From positions 1,482,501 through 1,546,500 of the forward strand of contig JAKNDB010000068.1 of NCBI GenBank assembly GCA_024305405.1: DNA of 64,000 nt, in the 5' to 3' direction. The notes under the pieces were generated by a model. The model was not told the DNA's origin. It made no database searches and saw nothing but the letters and a program-made list of their open reading frames with translations. The stretch comes from Dirofilaria immitis (lineage: Eukaryota; Nematoda; Chromadorea; Rhabditida; Onchocercidae). Positions 13,401-24,312 of this stretch are shown here, one piece after another (positions within the stretch are counted from its first letter, which is position 1; each line of letters starts with the position of its first letter). The position numbers were made by a program, and so were the translations under genes.

Positions 13401-16400
13401 GTAGCACACACGGATGGATGCTCAGGCCCAGCGAAATATCGCAGGCTGCCTGATAGTAGACCGTGAAGTATTATGCATTATCACCTTATCAGGCTCATCT
13501 GGAGGGTGCGTATGTAAAAATAACAAAAATCAAGAGCTAATTTTGTGTTATTTTGCAGCATCCTAAACAGAGTTATTAGTATCAATGACGAATAAAATAT
13601 TTCAATTAGTCATATACATTGTATCAAAATGATAATTTTAATTCATTAATAATCAATTCATTTTAAATCAAATTTTTTTCCTTCTTTTTCTGAATGAAAT
13701 TACAAGAAAAATGATAATTGACCTCATGTTAAATGTAAAATGAAATATAACCTTTTATTTAGCATTAGCATATAAGATTATGAATTTACCGTGATGCATT
13801 TGGTGTTACAAGCATCATATAATCTTTTGCCGTTTGAGCAAATTCTGCCGGAGAATTTTGCATCATTTTAAGACAGTTCTGTTCGGATGATGATAAAAGA
13901 TGACAATTTTTGTTAACTAAAGCAAATATTACTTATTTTATCAATACCAATGATAGGATATGTAAAAAAAAAAAAAAAGGAATACGAATAAGGCAAGAAT
14001 AAAAATGTTGAAATATATATCCAACAAAATGTATAATAAATAATGTTCTGATCAGACAATAACAATATCAAATAGCAATAGGAAATACTGCTTATATCGT
14101 TGCGTACTGTAATCTACCGTGAAATCAACGCATACTCTAACCTATTGTAAAAATCACTAGGTGCTATAACGATGATGCTAATAATTTTTTTTTCCGATGG
14201 TCAATGCATACTGTAACTGATTGGATCAAGAATATGCTTCATACTGTAACTGATTGGATCAAGAATATGCTTCAATTTGCTATTTCTGTCTAATTTTTAA
14301 TTAATTTCTAATAATCTTACATGAATCATTCGTAGCAAGTGGTATTTCTTTGATTACAATTGGAATTGCCCAAGGACACATTAAATCCGATAATTTATTG
14401 TGAATATGCTTCTTTTAATACTTTTCCATAATGGATAAATCGCTTCATCTATTTTTTCCTCAACATCCTCATTTCTCATTTTTACTTCATCGGTATCTTC
14501 TTCAGTATCTTCAATTCTTCCACCCTAAAAATTAGAAGTGAAATATGTAATCGAAAATTTACAACAAATTTTTGTTATCACCACATATCATCATTTTCTA
14601 TTTGATTGTTGAAAGATAACGAAGCATATTTAAAACTTTGCTGTACAATAATCCTAATAAAAAGCCAAATTTTTATTTCTATTTAATTATACGAAGAAAA
14701 AAACTTATTTTTTTACTCTCCTAACTTTTTTATAATATTTTAAAATTTTTAAAAAATTCTATAAAATATTAATTGTACACAACATACAATAAGAATAATT
14801 TTCTTCTGAAAATCTTTTGGTGTTGGTCGTCGTGAACCTTTCGTCCAATTAATAGGATCATTATATGGCTGATATAATCTGTCTCCAAATGTATTTTGGA
14901 GCATATCAACAAGTATTATTTGCCATTCAGTATTTAAATATAATTCTAATCGTATAAATAATGGGTATCTAAAATATTACGCATTATTTTCAATTAAATA
15001 TTCTAAGAATAGTTCAAATTTAGTCAAAAAAATAATGGAAAAAAATGCTTGGAAATTAAAGGAAAATAATTTTAACACAATTATAAAGTCTCGTATATAA
15101 TTAAATATGAAATTAAACATAAAATCAAATATGAAATATATTAATTGACAATGAATATATTTCGTTAATTTGTTTTCTATTTGTCGTATGATTGAATTTT
15201 AAATTTGTTAAGTATGAAATATAATAATTGATGAATAAAAAAAATTTATCAATTTATTTTTTATTTATTCGTTAATCAATAATAAATTTGTTGAATTAAG
15301 CAATTTTAATTGAGCTGAAACTTTTGTTAACATCTTGAATAGATGCAAACTAATCATTTATTACAAACAGAGAAATTATTACGTTGTCGTATGAAAAGCC
15401 ATTTCATTGATAACATTTAAGACAGTTGATAAGGTTAGTTTGGAAGAACCATAACGATTATGAACCATTAATTCATTTTCATCAGTACCTGCTACAGGTT
15501 CCCAAATATCTACTGTAATAATGCAAAATATATTAGCAGAGGAAAGTTTTATAAATTTTCTATTGTTTTTTTTTTGTATTACTATGAAAGTAACGATAAG
15601 GTAATGATATCAAATAATTAAATATTAGCAAATATTATTAAGGCATGAAAATGATGTATACAACGAATATTTTGTAATAAATAAATTTTTAAAATTAATA
15701 TCTTAAATATTTGATATATTTAATTATTTGATGAAAAACTTTACTAAATATTAAGCATGTATTGATAAATTTTTAATTTGATTTTAATTATTTAATTGTT
15801 GCGATAATTTTTAATCAAATTTAATTTACAATCAAACAAACCTTCGATAAATCGACAATTACGACGTAATGCTGTAACATAACCTTTACAATTTGATGGT
15901 TCGTTAAATTGATCATCGATTAATGATGTATTATATGATGTTGCAATGAAATAATTGCTAAATGGTTGATTCATTTTTTGGCATACGGTACGATGAGCAT
16001 TATCAAATAAGAAATTTTCATCATTGTAAAGATAATTGGTAAATCCTAAAAAAAAAAAAAAAAGCAAAAATTTGAATTCTTAAAAAAGAAAGAAAAAAGA
16101 AGTAAATGGGAAAGATTTGTTTTTTTCAAAAAATTTTTAAGCAAAAGCAGAAAAAAATAGATGAAACATAAATTAAATATTTTAAATGTAATAATTTAAA
16201 GTTTTCCAAACTATTACAAAATGTTCTCACTAAAAAAAAAAAAAAAAAAACTATTTAATCAGTTTTGGCATGGATTGAATTTGAGTAAATATTATATAAT
16301 AAAGAAATATTTATTCTGATTTTGTTACAATGATTATTGAAGCATAATGTAATCATATATTTAATTGATATTGTTATGCAAAAGATTGCTTTTATCATAA

Positions 16401-19400
16401 TTTTGATAAATTTAAGATAAATGTAATAATAATATTTATATGCTTAAATTTGATAATTTTACCATCAACAGTCATATGATTAAGCTCTCGTGCTTCTTTG
16501 CATGGCTCATATTGTTCGATAATTTCTGTACAATTTGTCATTGTTACGCCTAATAGCTAAAAAAAAAATATAATTTCATTTCAAATTTAAATTCCGATTT
16601 ATTACTAATTCGAATTTTTACTTTTACTATCAGAGCTCATAGAAAGAAAAACAGTAATAAAGTTATAAATGAAATAGAAGAAATGGAAAACATAATGATA
16701 AATTAATCGATCTAATCTTAGAGACAAAAAAAAACGACGTTTTTTTCTATCAAAATTTAAAAAAATTTATAAGTAAAATAGGCATAAGAAATTAAAATTA
16801 AAATTTAACAAATTTGATCAAATCAATGAAATTTGAACTTATTTAAAAATTAGAAACAAAATAAAATAAAAATATGGCACAAACTGAACTCCTTGTTCGG
16901 TTTCAAGAAATACTTGAAGATCTTTGCAACTTAGATAATCTTTATTAGCATATCGAACCATTAAAAATATATTTCAGATCTTGTTGCAACATCCTATAAA
17001 ATATTTGAATTCAATATTATATTTTTAATTCAAATGATTCAATATTTTACAACATTCTCTTTTCTCTTTATTTTAAAAATTAAAATGGCAGTCAATTTTT
17101 CTTTTCTTAATGTTAATTTCAAACAAAGCAAATAATATAAATTTATTTAAATAAAAAATAATAGAATGAAATTATTCTAAAATTTAAATTACAGTTCTTT
17201 TCATGAGAATAGAAAATAGTACTTCATTGAACAGTAATAGGTTGTACAGTAACCTTGTAAATTTCAACAAATTGTGAACGAGTTATTTTCCCACGTTGTG
17301 ATTCATTCGGATTTAATATACTCGCTTCCTGAAAATGAAACTATTACTCTTAGTAATTATATCGATAAATATCATGCTTATCTTTTTTGATAAATTAAAA
17401 TTAAATTTTTACGAAAAATTAACCTTAACTTCATGTTCAACTCGATTAAGTAATATTCGTGGATTAAGTTGTTTGATCAGTTCTATTGCTTTATTTTCCG
17501 ATAAACAACCAGATTTCTCGATATCTGCTTCATCAAATACCGATCCTAGCCATCTAAATGTGTAAATTTATAGATACATATGCAGGCATTTATAATTATT
17601 CTATTTCCTAGTTTTATTTACTACTTTGCTATCATTTAATCTTCTAAAAAAATATTTTTTATACCATTAACCTTTCACGAAGTGTCGAAAGTTGTTGTGA
17701 ACCTGATGGTTCGGATTCGCAAATACCTGCAAATAAATAAAAATGATAGAAAATTGCTTGTATTTTTAACTTTCTTTTAAACTTAAAATTTTCTTATTTC
17801 ATTATTAAAAATTTCTTCTAACTTTCAATTAATTGTAAATGAATTAAATTTTAATAATGGATAAGTTTAATAATTAAAATTGAATAAACATATTATTAAT
17901 TAAACTTCACATTAGCAGCATATTAGAATTTCGTAATATAAACTTCGATATTTCCTATTTTTTTGTAATTTAAAAAAAAAAACTCGTAAGATCGTAAAAA
18001 TTTTTAGCTCTAAAAATTTTTATGCTAAAAAGATGAAGAAAATTCAAATTACTGTATGAAAAAATGGAAAGAATATACAAGAAAAAGAACGAATATTACT
18101 TAGAATTTTCAATTTCTTTTCCCGCAAATTATATTTTTCCAATTTATTAAAATGATATTTGTGCATAACTAATTTATTAATTTTTTCTTGAACTTTTTGG
18201 TTTTATTGTTGTAAGAAAAAAGATTCTGAAAAAAATTTGAATAACTGATATATGTTCATATCTGTTTAGTCATATTTACTTAATTTGATGATTAATTCCA
18301 TTTTTGCCTCTTTTTCTTTTTCAATCATTAGATATAAATTTTGCTTTACTTTTTTTTTTTATTCTAATTATAATTTTTTTCTCCAAATATAACTAATTTA
18401 TTTATTTTGTAGTACTTGAAATTTTGATAAACTGCTTCAAAAAATTTTCCAATATTTCCTTCATTTCTTTAGTTCAAATTTTTATCATTTTCTCATCCAC
18501 TTTTCTATTTTGTCATTTTATTTTAATATTCTCAAATTAACTTCGCCATTATTTTTTACAATTAATATACCAGCATTATTAGAAATAAGTGACATTAATC
18601 CGGTGATCCAAATTTTAGCAATTTCCGGTGTTTTAGCTATCAAATCTAAACATTCGTAATCATCACCATGAATTATCGAAAAGCGCATTCTTCCTGTAAA
18701 GTAAGAGAAATTTTCAATTTTCATTTTTTTACATCGTTTTTTAGGTAATAAAATAAAATAAAGTAAAAATATATTTCTTAGCTAATTTTCAAAAATTAAA
18801 ATTCTCGAAAATTGCTCAGCAATTTTTGCTACAATTAAAAATCAATTAAAGAAAAAATTCTTAAAACATATGCAACAGCTTGAATAATTTTAATATATAT
18901 GAATTTTTCTTTTTTTTGAAATCTTTGTTGTATTCAAAATAAAAATAAAAAAATTTACGCGAGCGATTTTTAAAAATAAATAAGGAAAAGACAAATGTCA
19001 ATTAAAAGATTTTTTTTTAAAGGAAATGATTATGTCATTTGTAGGTAACGGAAATGTTGATAAATTTATCGCTATCAGAATTGTTTTTATAAAAATTATG
19101 GATATTATTAAAATTTGCTTATTATTAAAAATTAAAAATTTTATTCACTATCAATTGTATGACAGTGCTGGATTGATACGATATGAATAACGCTACTGTA
19201 TTACCGTACACGATAACCTGGAATAATATGGTACCCAATAATACGGTAAAAACTATCGTATCCAACCTGTAAATCATTTGCATAAGTTTCTATTGCACGA
19301 TGTAATTCGGTATTTCTTCCAATGCGTACTTCTTTAATACTTTCAATAGCTACTGAAATTAAAAAACAATAATATGCTATAGTTTTCTGTTTGGAAATTT

Positions 19401-22335
19401 GTGATATTTTGATGATTAATCCAATATTTCTAAATTACAAAATATTTTATCAATTATGAATTTTTCAAATTATTCAATACTTTATGACTATTCTCTAAAT
19501 TGATTATCAATTTAATTGCTTATTTAATCGTTACAAAAATAAACAGATTGTTAAACATAAGCTGATAGTAAATCATCAAAATGTATGATCAAATACTGAT
19601 TTTTGATTAGATTAATTTCAAATACTTATTGTCATTGAAAGAAAAAAGCAAAAAGTACGAACTTTTAGCTTTGTTAGGTTTTTTATTCGTAGGTGTCCAA
19701 TGTATATGTGATAAATTTGAATCTAAAATAAACGTTCGACGAAATTGACGAATATTCGTACGTAATTTGATAAATTCTGTAGCATTTTGCATCATTTGTA
19801 TACAATCTGATACTGAAATTATTTTGATGAGATTTTTTTGAAAATTATTTTTTAATTCGTTTTTGTTAATTTGCAATCCGTATCATATTCATAAATTAGC
19901 AATTGAATTGAATTAGAATAAATGGCTCAACTATAATGAATGCCGAATATTCAGATACGGTATACAATTATTCAAAAAAAAAACTGTTTCATCTGGCACA
20001 TGATTCAATTGCTGATGATGAAAGATGCAAAGATGTAATAGTGAGATATTTCGGATGCTCAAGTATACTGTATGCCGAATATCTTCCGGATACGGTTAAT
20101 ATATTTTTTTTTTTAAAAAAAAGAGTTGTATCTAGAATATGATTAAATCGCTAGGAAACGTGATCTAGCGAAATATCTCGATAATAATAATGTGAATTTT
20201 ACTATTTCTATTCATTATTATTGATTTTTTCCCAAAAATTATCTTATTATGAATATACGAATATTAATATATATCAGTTAATTTAAATATATATAAGTAT
20301 AACTTTGAATATTTTTAAAATAAATTATGAAAACTTTGTCATGGTTGTTTTAGTTAATAAAAATTTCCTTCCACAATAATCCGATTGAATAGTACTAAAA
20401 TGTCAAATAATTACTGTAGCAGATAATTTTTGCATGGAGAAGAAAAAAATATACTGAAATTACCTTATTTTTTGTCTTTGATAACTTTTTTAGAATTTAC
20501 TACTACTACTACTACTACTACTACTACATTATTTCAGGTAGTAGCTCATTAGAGCTAATTAATCTTTCATTAATTAATTTTTTCGAAAAGAAATTTTTTC
20601 ATTTTTTGTAACAATATTTTCTTACCATTGCATACTTTTTTATCACGTCGTTGTGTAATAAAACTGACAAATTTAGCATTCGATGAACGACTGCGATTTT
20701 CGCGTTTTGCTAACGAACTACGCAACGGTGATGCTTTTCTGAAAATAAGAAATAAGCATGAGAAATTTAAATTATTTAAAAAATACACAAAATTTACGGG
20801 TATAGAAGTTTTCCTGTTTAATGCAATTATTGTATTCGCATGATAAGTTAATTTATTTGTTAAATTTTTATTTATTTATTTATTTTCTTAATGTTTATTC
20901 TAAAAATTGTATCTTTGGAAATTAATTTCTTTTTTAGAATAAATTTTTTTCTCCTAAATTTCTCATACGAAAATATCGAAGCGTAAAACTATTTCATAAA
21001 AAATTTTCTGTAAAAATTTTTTTCGATGCAATGGTTGTATTTATTGAATAATCTAATTTTATTTATTTGATTCATTTTTTCTACTCACTTTTTTTTTCAA
21101 TGCTTATTTTGAAATTAAATTTTTTAAAATTATTTTTAAAAAAAAATCTTTTTTTCTCCTAAATTTCTAATGGATCAAGAATACAAGATGTCTTTTTTTT
21201 TTTAATTTCCTTATATATAACTAAATAAAAAAATATCATTATCATATCACATAATTTGATGTCTTTTTTTTTAATTTCCTTATATATAACTAAATAAAAA
21301 AATATCATTATCATATCACATAACTTGAAACTTCTTTTTTTTCCTAACATAACAATGGCTTCGTTCATATGTTCTACGAATTTTTCCATGCATTGCTAAA
21401 GTTTCTATCGTTTATCGAAATTCTTCGATAATGTTTCATGCAACCTTCAATGCAACTTTTTTTATCACTCGCATACGAATGTGTTAAATAAGCTGCAAAA
21501 TTGTTCAGATAACTTTTATCTGTTGGTGAAATTTATCATATACGCCATATCGTTTTTTAAAGTTTTTTTTACTGATATTTATTGCGAAATTCTGATAAAT
21601 TCATGATGTGTTTTTGAAATTTAATTTTTGAAAAAATGTGGAAAATTCTCATATTAGCGAAAAAATAATGGAAGGAAAAAAATGATAAGAAGAGAAAATA
21701 ATGGAAACAAGATTTTATGTAAAAGAAAATACTAACGAATTTTATATTTATTTATTCGTTATTTGTCAATAATTAAAAATAATAGCAATTATAAATTTTA
21801 GATCTTCTAGTATTTGAGTATTTGTATGAGATTTTTTCTCTCTTATTTATTGGTATGATATTTTCAGTATTTGAGTATTTGTATAAGATCTTTTTCTCTC
21901 CCATTTATTGGTATGATATTCCAGTATTTGAGTATTTGAGTATTTATAAAAAATTTTTTCTCTCTTATTTATTGCTATGATATTTTCAGTATTTGAGTAT
22001 TTGTAGAAAATTTTTTTCTCTCTTTTATTTATTATTTATTTGTTATTATTAAAAATAATCGCAATTATAAATTTTATTTTAGTATTAAAGTATTTTCATT
22101 ATTTTTTAGTATTTAAGTAATCCTATATGTTTTTCTCTCCTCTCTCTTCATTTCTCACAAATCTTTTCAATAACAAATTAATTATGGTAAAAATTTTTTT
22201 TAAATTTTAACTTTTTCAAAAAAATTTTAAACTTAATTTTTACCTTGAAAAATGTGTTTTGATCTGTTCATTGATCGATTCTGTATTATTGGTCTCGCTT
22301 CGATTGCTCACACTTGTATCACGTTCTGCTTCCAT
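4194..22335 (-). CDS. pll-1: Phospholipase C-like protein, PRIP/PLCL family (pll-1 type), 26 exons
   Basis: Exons, 5' to 3': 22335-22244, 20738-20626, 19812-19663, 19352-19267, 18693-18571, 17726-17672, 17553-17424, 17328-17254, 16993-16890, 16556-16463, 16045-15842, 15512-15383, 14968-14788, 14524-14321, 13916-13790, 13249-13150, 12934-12827, 12431-12281, 12065-11920, 11056-10959, 7453-7295, 7109-7013, 6479-6417, 5626-5505, 5131-4944, 4286-4194. All junctions are GT..AG and all phases agree once five single bases are restored (see findings), giving 1066 codons; vertebrate PRIPs are about 1095-1127 residues. Domains: PH about 70-187, EF-hand 206-310, X about 358-510, Y about 580-690, C2 about 694-825, then the PRIP-specific tail. 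Family knowledge: PRIPs bind inositol phosphates and phosphatases or GABA-A receptor partners and do not hydrolyse PIP2. Here the X-box His is Tyr379, so lack of catalysis is inferred. C. elegans pll-1 is the presumed ortholog. Confidence 0.92.
7454..10958 (-). other. pll-1: Long pll-1 intron between C2 and the PRIP tail
   Basis: A 3.5-kb intron, the longest in the gene. It is almost all A/T-rich low-complexity DNA, except for a G+C-richer island at about 9780-9980 listed separately. No additional exon was needed to keep phase across it. Confidence 0.75.
9785..9985. other. G+C-richer island inside pll-1 intron, origin unknown
   Basis: About 200 bases with clearly higher G+C than the surrounding intron (for example GTCGGGGCGCAAAATC and GAGCCAGCCTACATAC). 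No open frame of note in either strand and no tRNA-like A/B boxes recognised. It may be a short non-autonomous element or a fragment of one. Confidence 0.4.
10959..12431 (-). CDS. pll-1: pll-1 exons 18-20: C2 domain
   Basis: Exons 12431-12281, 12065-11920 and 11056-10959 encode [63 protein letters not shown] and [20 protein letters not shown], a clear PLC-type C2 domain with the GxxLP, DPYV and IGQYTIP landmarks. Exons 19 and 20 are one base out of phase; one extra base in the T5 run at 11922-11926 restores CLKNGYRHVP. Confidence 0.92.
12827..13916 (-). CDS. pll-1: pll-1 exons 15-17: Y domain
   Basis: Exons 13916-13790, 13249-13150 and 12934-12827 encode the Y half of the barrel. [20 protein letters not shown] and [14 protein letters not shown] match the invariant D-S-S-N-x-N-P and N-x-Q-T-x-G-x-x-M-D motifs, followed by [17 protein letters not shown]. 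The arginine before DSSN, which contacts the substrate head group in PLC-delta, is kept. Phases join exactly. Confidence 0.92.
13375..13520. other. G+C-rich island with inverted repeat inside pll-1 intron
   Basis: About 145 bases near half G+C lying in the intron between exons 15 and 16. It contains GCCTGATA at 13448-13455 and its reverse complement TATCAGGC at 13487-13494, and a compact CAGGCTGCCTG palindrome. Could be a non-autonomous element or a structured non-coding RNA. No family recognised. Confidence 0.5.
14207..14272. repeat. 33-bp perfect tandem duplication in pll-1 intron
   Basis: Two identical copies beginning CATACTGTAACTGATTGGAT lie head to tail. They belong to a patch (14090-14280) rich in TACTGTA and TACCGTG motifs that recur elsewhere in the window. 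Confidence 0.9.
14321..16556 (-). CDS. pll-1: pll-1 exons 10-14: X domain and acidic X-Y linker
   Basis: Exons 16556-16463, 16045-15842, 15512-15383, 14968-14788 and 14524-14321. The active-site segment reads [17 protein letters not shown] where active PLCs and vertebrate PRIPs have S-H-N-T-Y-L: the first catalytic His is Tyr379. The metal-binding E-x-D is kept across the exon 11/12 junction (FIEVDIWEP), a His remains in LMVHNRYG near the second catalytic His position, and the later Glu is kept in [10 protein letters not shown]. The linker is acidic ([15 protein letters not shown]). Exon 14 runs out of frame before [11 protein letters not shown] unless one base is added in the TTTT at 14413-14416. 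Confidence 0.9.
16890..17726 (-). CDS. pll-1: pll-1 exons 6-9: EF-hand region
   Basis: Exons 17726-17672, 17553-17424, 17328-17254 and 16993-16890 encode [41 protein letters not shown] and [14 protein letters not shown], the EF-hand-like module of PLC-delta and PRIP. The first loop ([13 protein letters not shown]) keeps some acidic positions but is not a clean canonical calcium loop. Exon 9 reads EIYF* unless the A5 run at 16963-16967 is one longer, which gives [16 protein letters not shown] as in the family. Confidence 0.88.
18571..19812 (-). CDS. pll-1: pll-1 exons 3-5: PH domain
   Basis: Exons 19812-19663, 19352-19267 and 18693-18571 encode [20 protein letters not shown], then [37 protein letters not shown] and [18 protein letters not shown], matching the PRIP PH domain in order and spacing, including the C-terminal tryptophan helix ([14 protein letters not shown]). 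As given, exon 5 is out of frame with exon 4 until one base is added in the AAAA at 18679-18682, which restores EECAFSIIHG, the PRIP-like reading. Confidence 0.88.
20500..20527. repeat. (ACT)n microsatellite
   Basis: About nine ACT/CTA triplets in the intron between pll-1 exons 2 and 3. Confidence 0.9.
20626..22335 (-). CDS. pll-1: pll-1 exons 1-2: start and basic N-terminal linker
   Basis: Exon 1 (22335-22244) starts [17 protein letters not shown], ends in phase 2 (TCA AG) and joins exon 2 (20738-20626) to read [20 protein letters not shown]. The RKASPLRSS stretch corresponds to the basic, serine-rich segment that precedes the PH domain in vertebrate PRIPs, a known phosphorylation and phosphatase-binding region there. 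No upstream in-frame start is needed: an acceptor-like TTCAG stands only four bases before the ATG. Confidence 0.85.
21187..21325. repeat. 71-bp tandem duplication in pll-1 intron 1
   Basis: Two copies of a unit starting GATGTCTTTTTTTT and ending in TATCATATCACATAA. It lies just downstream (minus strand) of the orphan exon at 21354-21492. Confidence 0.85.
21354..21492 (-). other. Orphan exon candidate inside pll-1 intron 1
   Basis: After the acceptor TTTTGCAG the minus strand reads [20 protein letters not shown] then [15 protein letters not shown], and, if one base is added in the T5 run at 21381-21385, [11 protein letters not shown] to a donor GTTATG. The composition is protein-like and the single break has the same homopolymer type as those in pll-1. 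Its 5' phase (1) does not fit pll-1 exon 1 (phase 2), so it is either a first-exon alternative with an unseen partner or part of a nested gene. Family unknown. Confidence 0.45.
21811..22025. repeat. ~57-bp minisatellite, four copies
   Basis: Units begin TATTTGAGTATTTGTATGAG at 21811, 21868, 21925 and about 21990, and three of them are preceded by a TTTTCAG or TTCCAG tract. In pll-1 intron 1. Confidence 0.85.
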
Positions 22336-22339
22336 ATCA

Positions 22340-22341
22340 CT
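22340..22341 (-). promoter_or_regulatory. Probable trans-splice (spliced leader) acceptor for pll-1
   Basis: On the minus strand, AAATATTCAG is followed by TGAT and then the ATG of pll-1. A strong acceptor a few bases before the start codon is typical of spliced-leader addition in nematodes. It could also be a cis acceptor after an untranslated 5' exon. Confidence 0.45.
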
Positions 22342-23799
22342 GAATATTTTGTAATTTTTTTGGCTTAAATTCAATTATCGTTAGAGCATTATGATTTATC
22401 AGTATACTGTAAAGCAATTATTAAGACATTTATTAGATATAAAAATATTAATTCATAATCATAAATTAATATAAATTAAATTCGACACAAACGCTATCGT
22501 AATTTATAGATTGTAGTAGCATCAGCTTTAATCTATAAAATATTACAAGATAATATATATGTATCGGAAATGATAATAATAGCATTAAATATTGAGTACC
22601 AAGGATTCAGCGAATAATTATTAATTATATATGTAAGTTTATTAGATGAATCCCTGTCAATTGTGATCTTATTGGATCATAAAATATCAATTATATTATT
22701 TGTTTACAATTCTGATTGAAATTTTAATTCTTGTTAAAAGAAAACTGAATTGGAATGCCTAAATATGAAATTGAAAATCAATTCTAAAATTAATATATTC
22801 GATATAGCTTAGTTTGATTATTAGTAATAATAAAAAAATAATAATAACGATAAAAATGATTAGACATAAATTTAAGAGACTTAATTTAATTTGTAATATA
22901 AGCAAACTGCCTGGAAAAAACACATTAAAAAATTTTAACAAAATTTCAAGATTGGAATATAAAATTTAGCAATTCAAATGATTTGATATTATTGTTGATA
23001 ATTTTGATAAATTTCGAAATTTTACTAAAAACTTTTTAAATTTGAAATGAAATGGTTAATTTAAATAAAACAAAAATTTTTTCCAAATAGAAAAAGTTAA
23101 AATTCAAAAAAATTCGAAACAGTCGATTTAAAACAATGATTAAAAAAAAGTATACCAGTTATGATAATGATAAGAAATGGGATATGAAAGAGTTGATATT
23201 ATTATTATTGGTATTTCTTGGCCTATGTGAAATTGCTGACAGTAAAAAAGTGGAAAATAAAAGTATTTGGGAAAAAAGTTATCAATTTTTATTCGAAAAT
23301 ATAAGATAAAAACTTTTGCTTAATTTTGTTTAATTTTATTTCCGCCTAATTAATTTATTGAACTTTGATAATTTTTTCCTATTCCATTCATTTCATCCAT
23401 TTTCTTGCTTTGATTAATTTTTAAGTTATTTTTTTCAAAATCATTTTCTTCCATTGAATGAATAAATAATTGATTCATATCTTAGTTTTTTGTTGGATAA
23501 TATTTCAATTTTGTCACATAAATTATATTTGAAATTCTGTTCTACGATCAAATTCTAAATTTATTTTTGTTTTTTATCAAATTTTAATTTGAAACGATTA
23601 AGATTAGATGTATTGAAATTTTTAAATGTTAAATTATAAAATTTTCCTATTTTTCAATTTTTACTCCAATAAAATTTCGTTTTTTTTTAAAAAAATTTTA
23701 TTAAAAGATTCTATTTTCTAGCAGTAAAAGATACGATACTTAAAAAAGGAACGATATAGTATTTTAGTGATACATGTTACTTTTTTAAATAATTTTCTA

Positions 23800-24045
23800 A
23801 TGATTTGAAAGGACTTAATTTATTCTTAATTAAATTCATTTCAAACTTATTAAAAAAACAAATAAATTGACCTGAAAGAATTTAATTTGTTAATTAATTA
23901 AATTCATTTCAAATTTATTGAAAAATAATTGAATTGACTTGAAAGAATTTAATTTATTAATTAATTAAATTCATTTCAAATAGAGAAAGAAAGGCGTTAT
24001 TATTAACTTTAACGAATTTAATTTTCTTCTTAATTAAATTCATTT
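23800..24045. repeat. Degenerate ~65-bp tandem repeat
   Basis: Three to four copies of a unit containing GAAAGAATTTAATTTATTAA followed by TTAAATTCATTTCAAA. Confidence 0.75.
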
Positions 24046-24184
24046 AAAGAATTTATTCAAAAGAAAAAAATTAATTAATTAAAACAAAAAAAAAGACGAA
24101 ATAAAAAATCGAAAGTTTCTTCGTTTTCCTTAAATTAATCAAATAATAATCGAATAATTTTCAACAATTTATAAGTTCAAAAAT

Positions 24185-24312
24185 TATTCAAATGCTTATC
24201 CTTAAAATTTAATCAGAAAATTTTATTCAAATGCTTATCCTTAAAATTTAATCAAAAAAATTTATAAGTTCAAAAATCATTCAAATGCTTATCCTTAAAA
24301 TTTAATCAGAAA
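24185..24312. repeat. Short tandem repeat array, three copies
   Basis: Three copies of CAAATGCTTATCCTTAAAAT plus TTAATCA, two of them separated by TTATAAGTTCAAAAATCATT. Confidence 0.8.

Noticed and set aside
13381..13450. tRNA or snRNA gene in the G+C-rich island
   Set aside because: No cloverleaf or B-box-like GGTTCGA sequence and no snRNA motif recognised.
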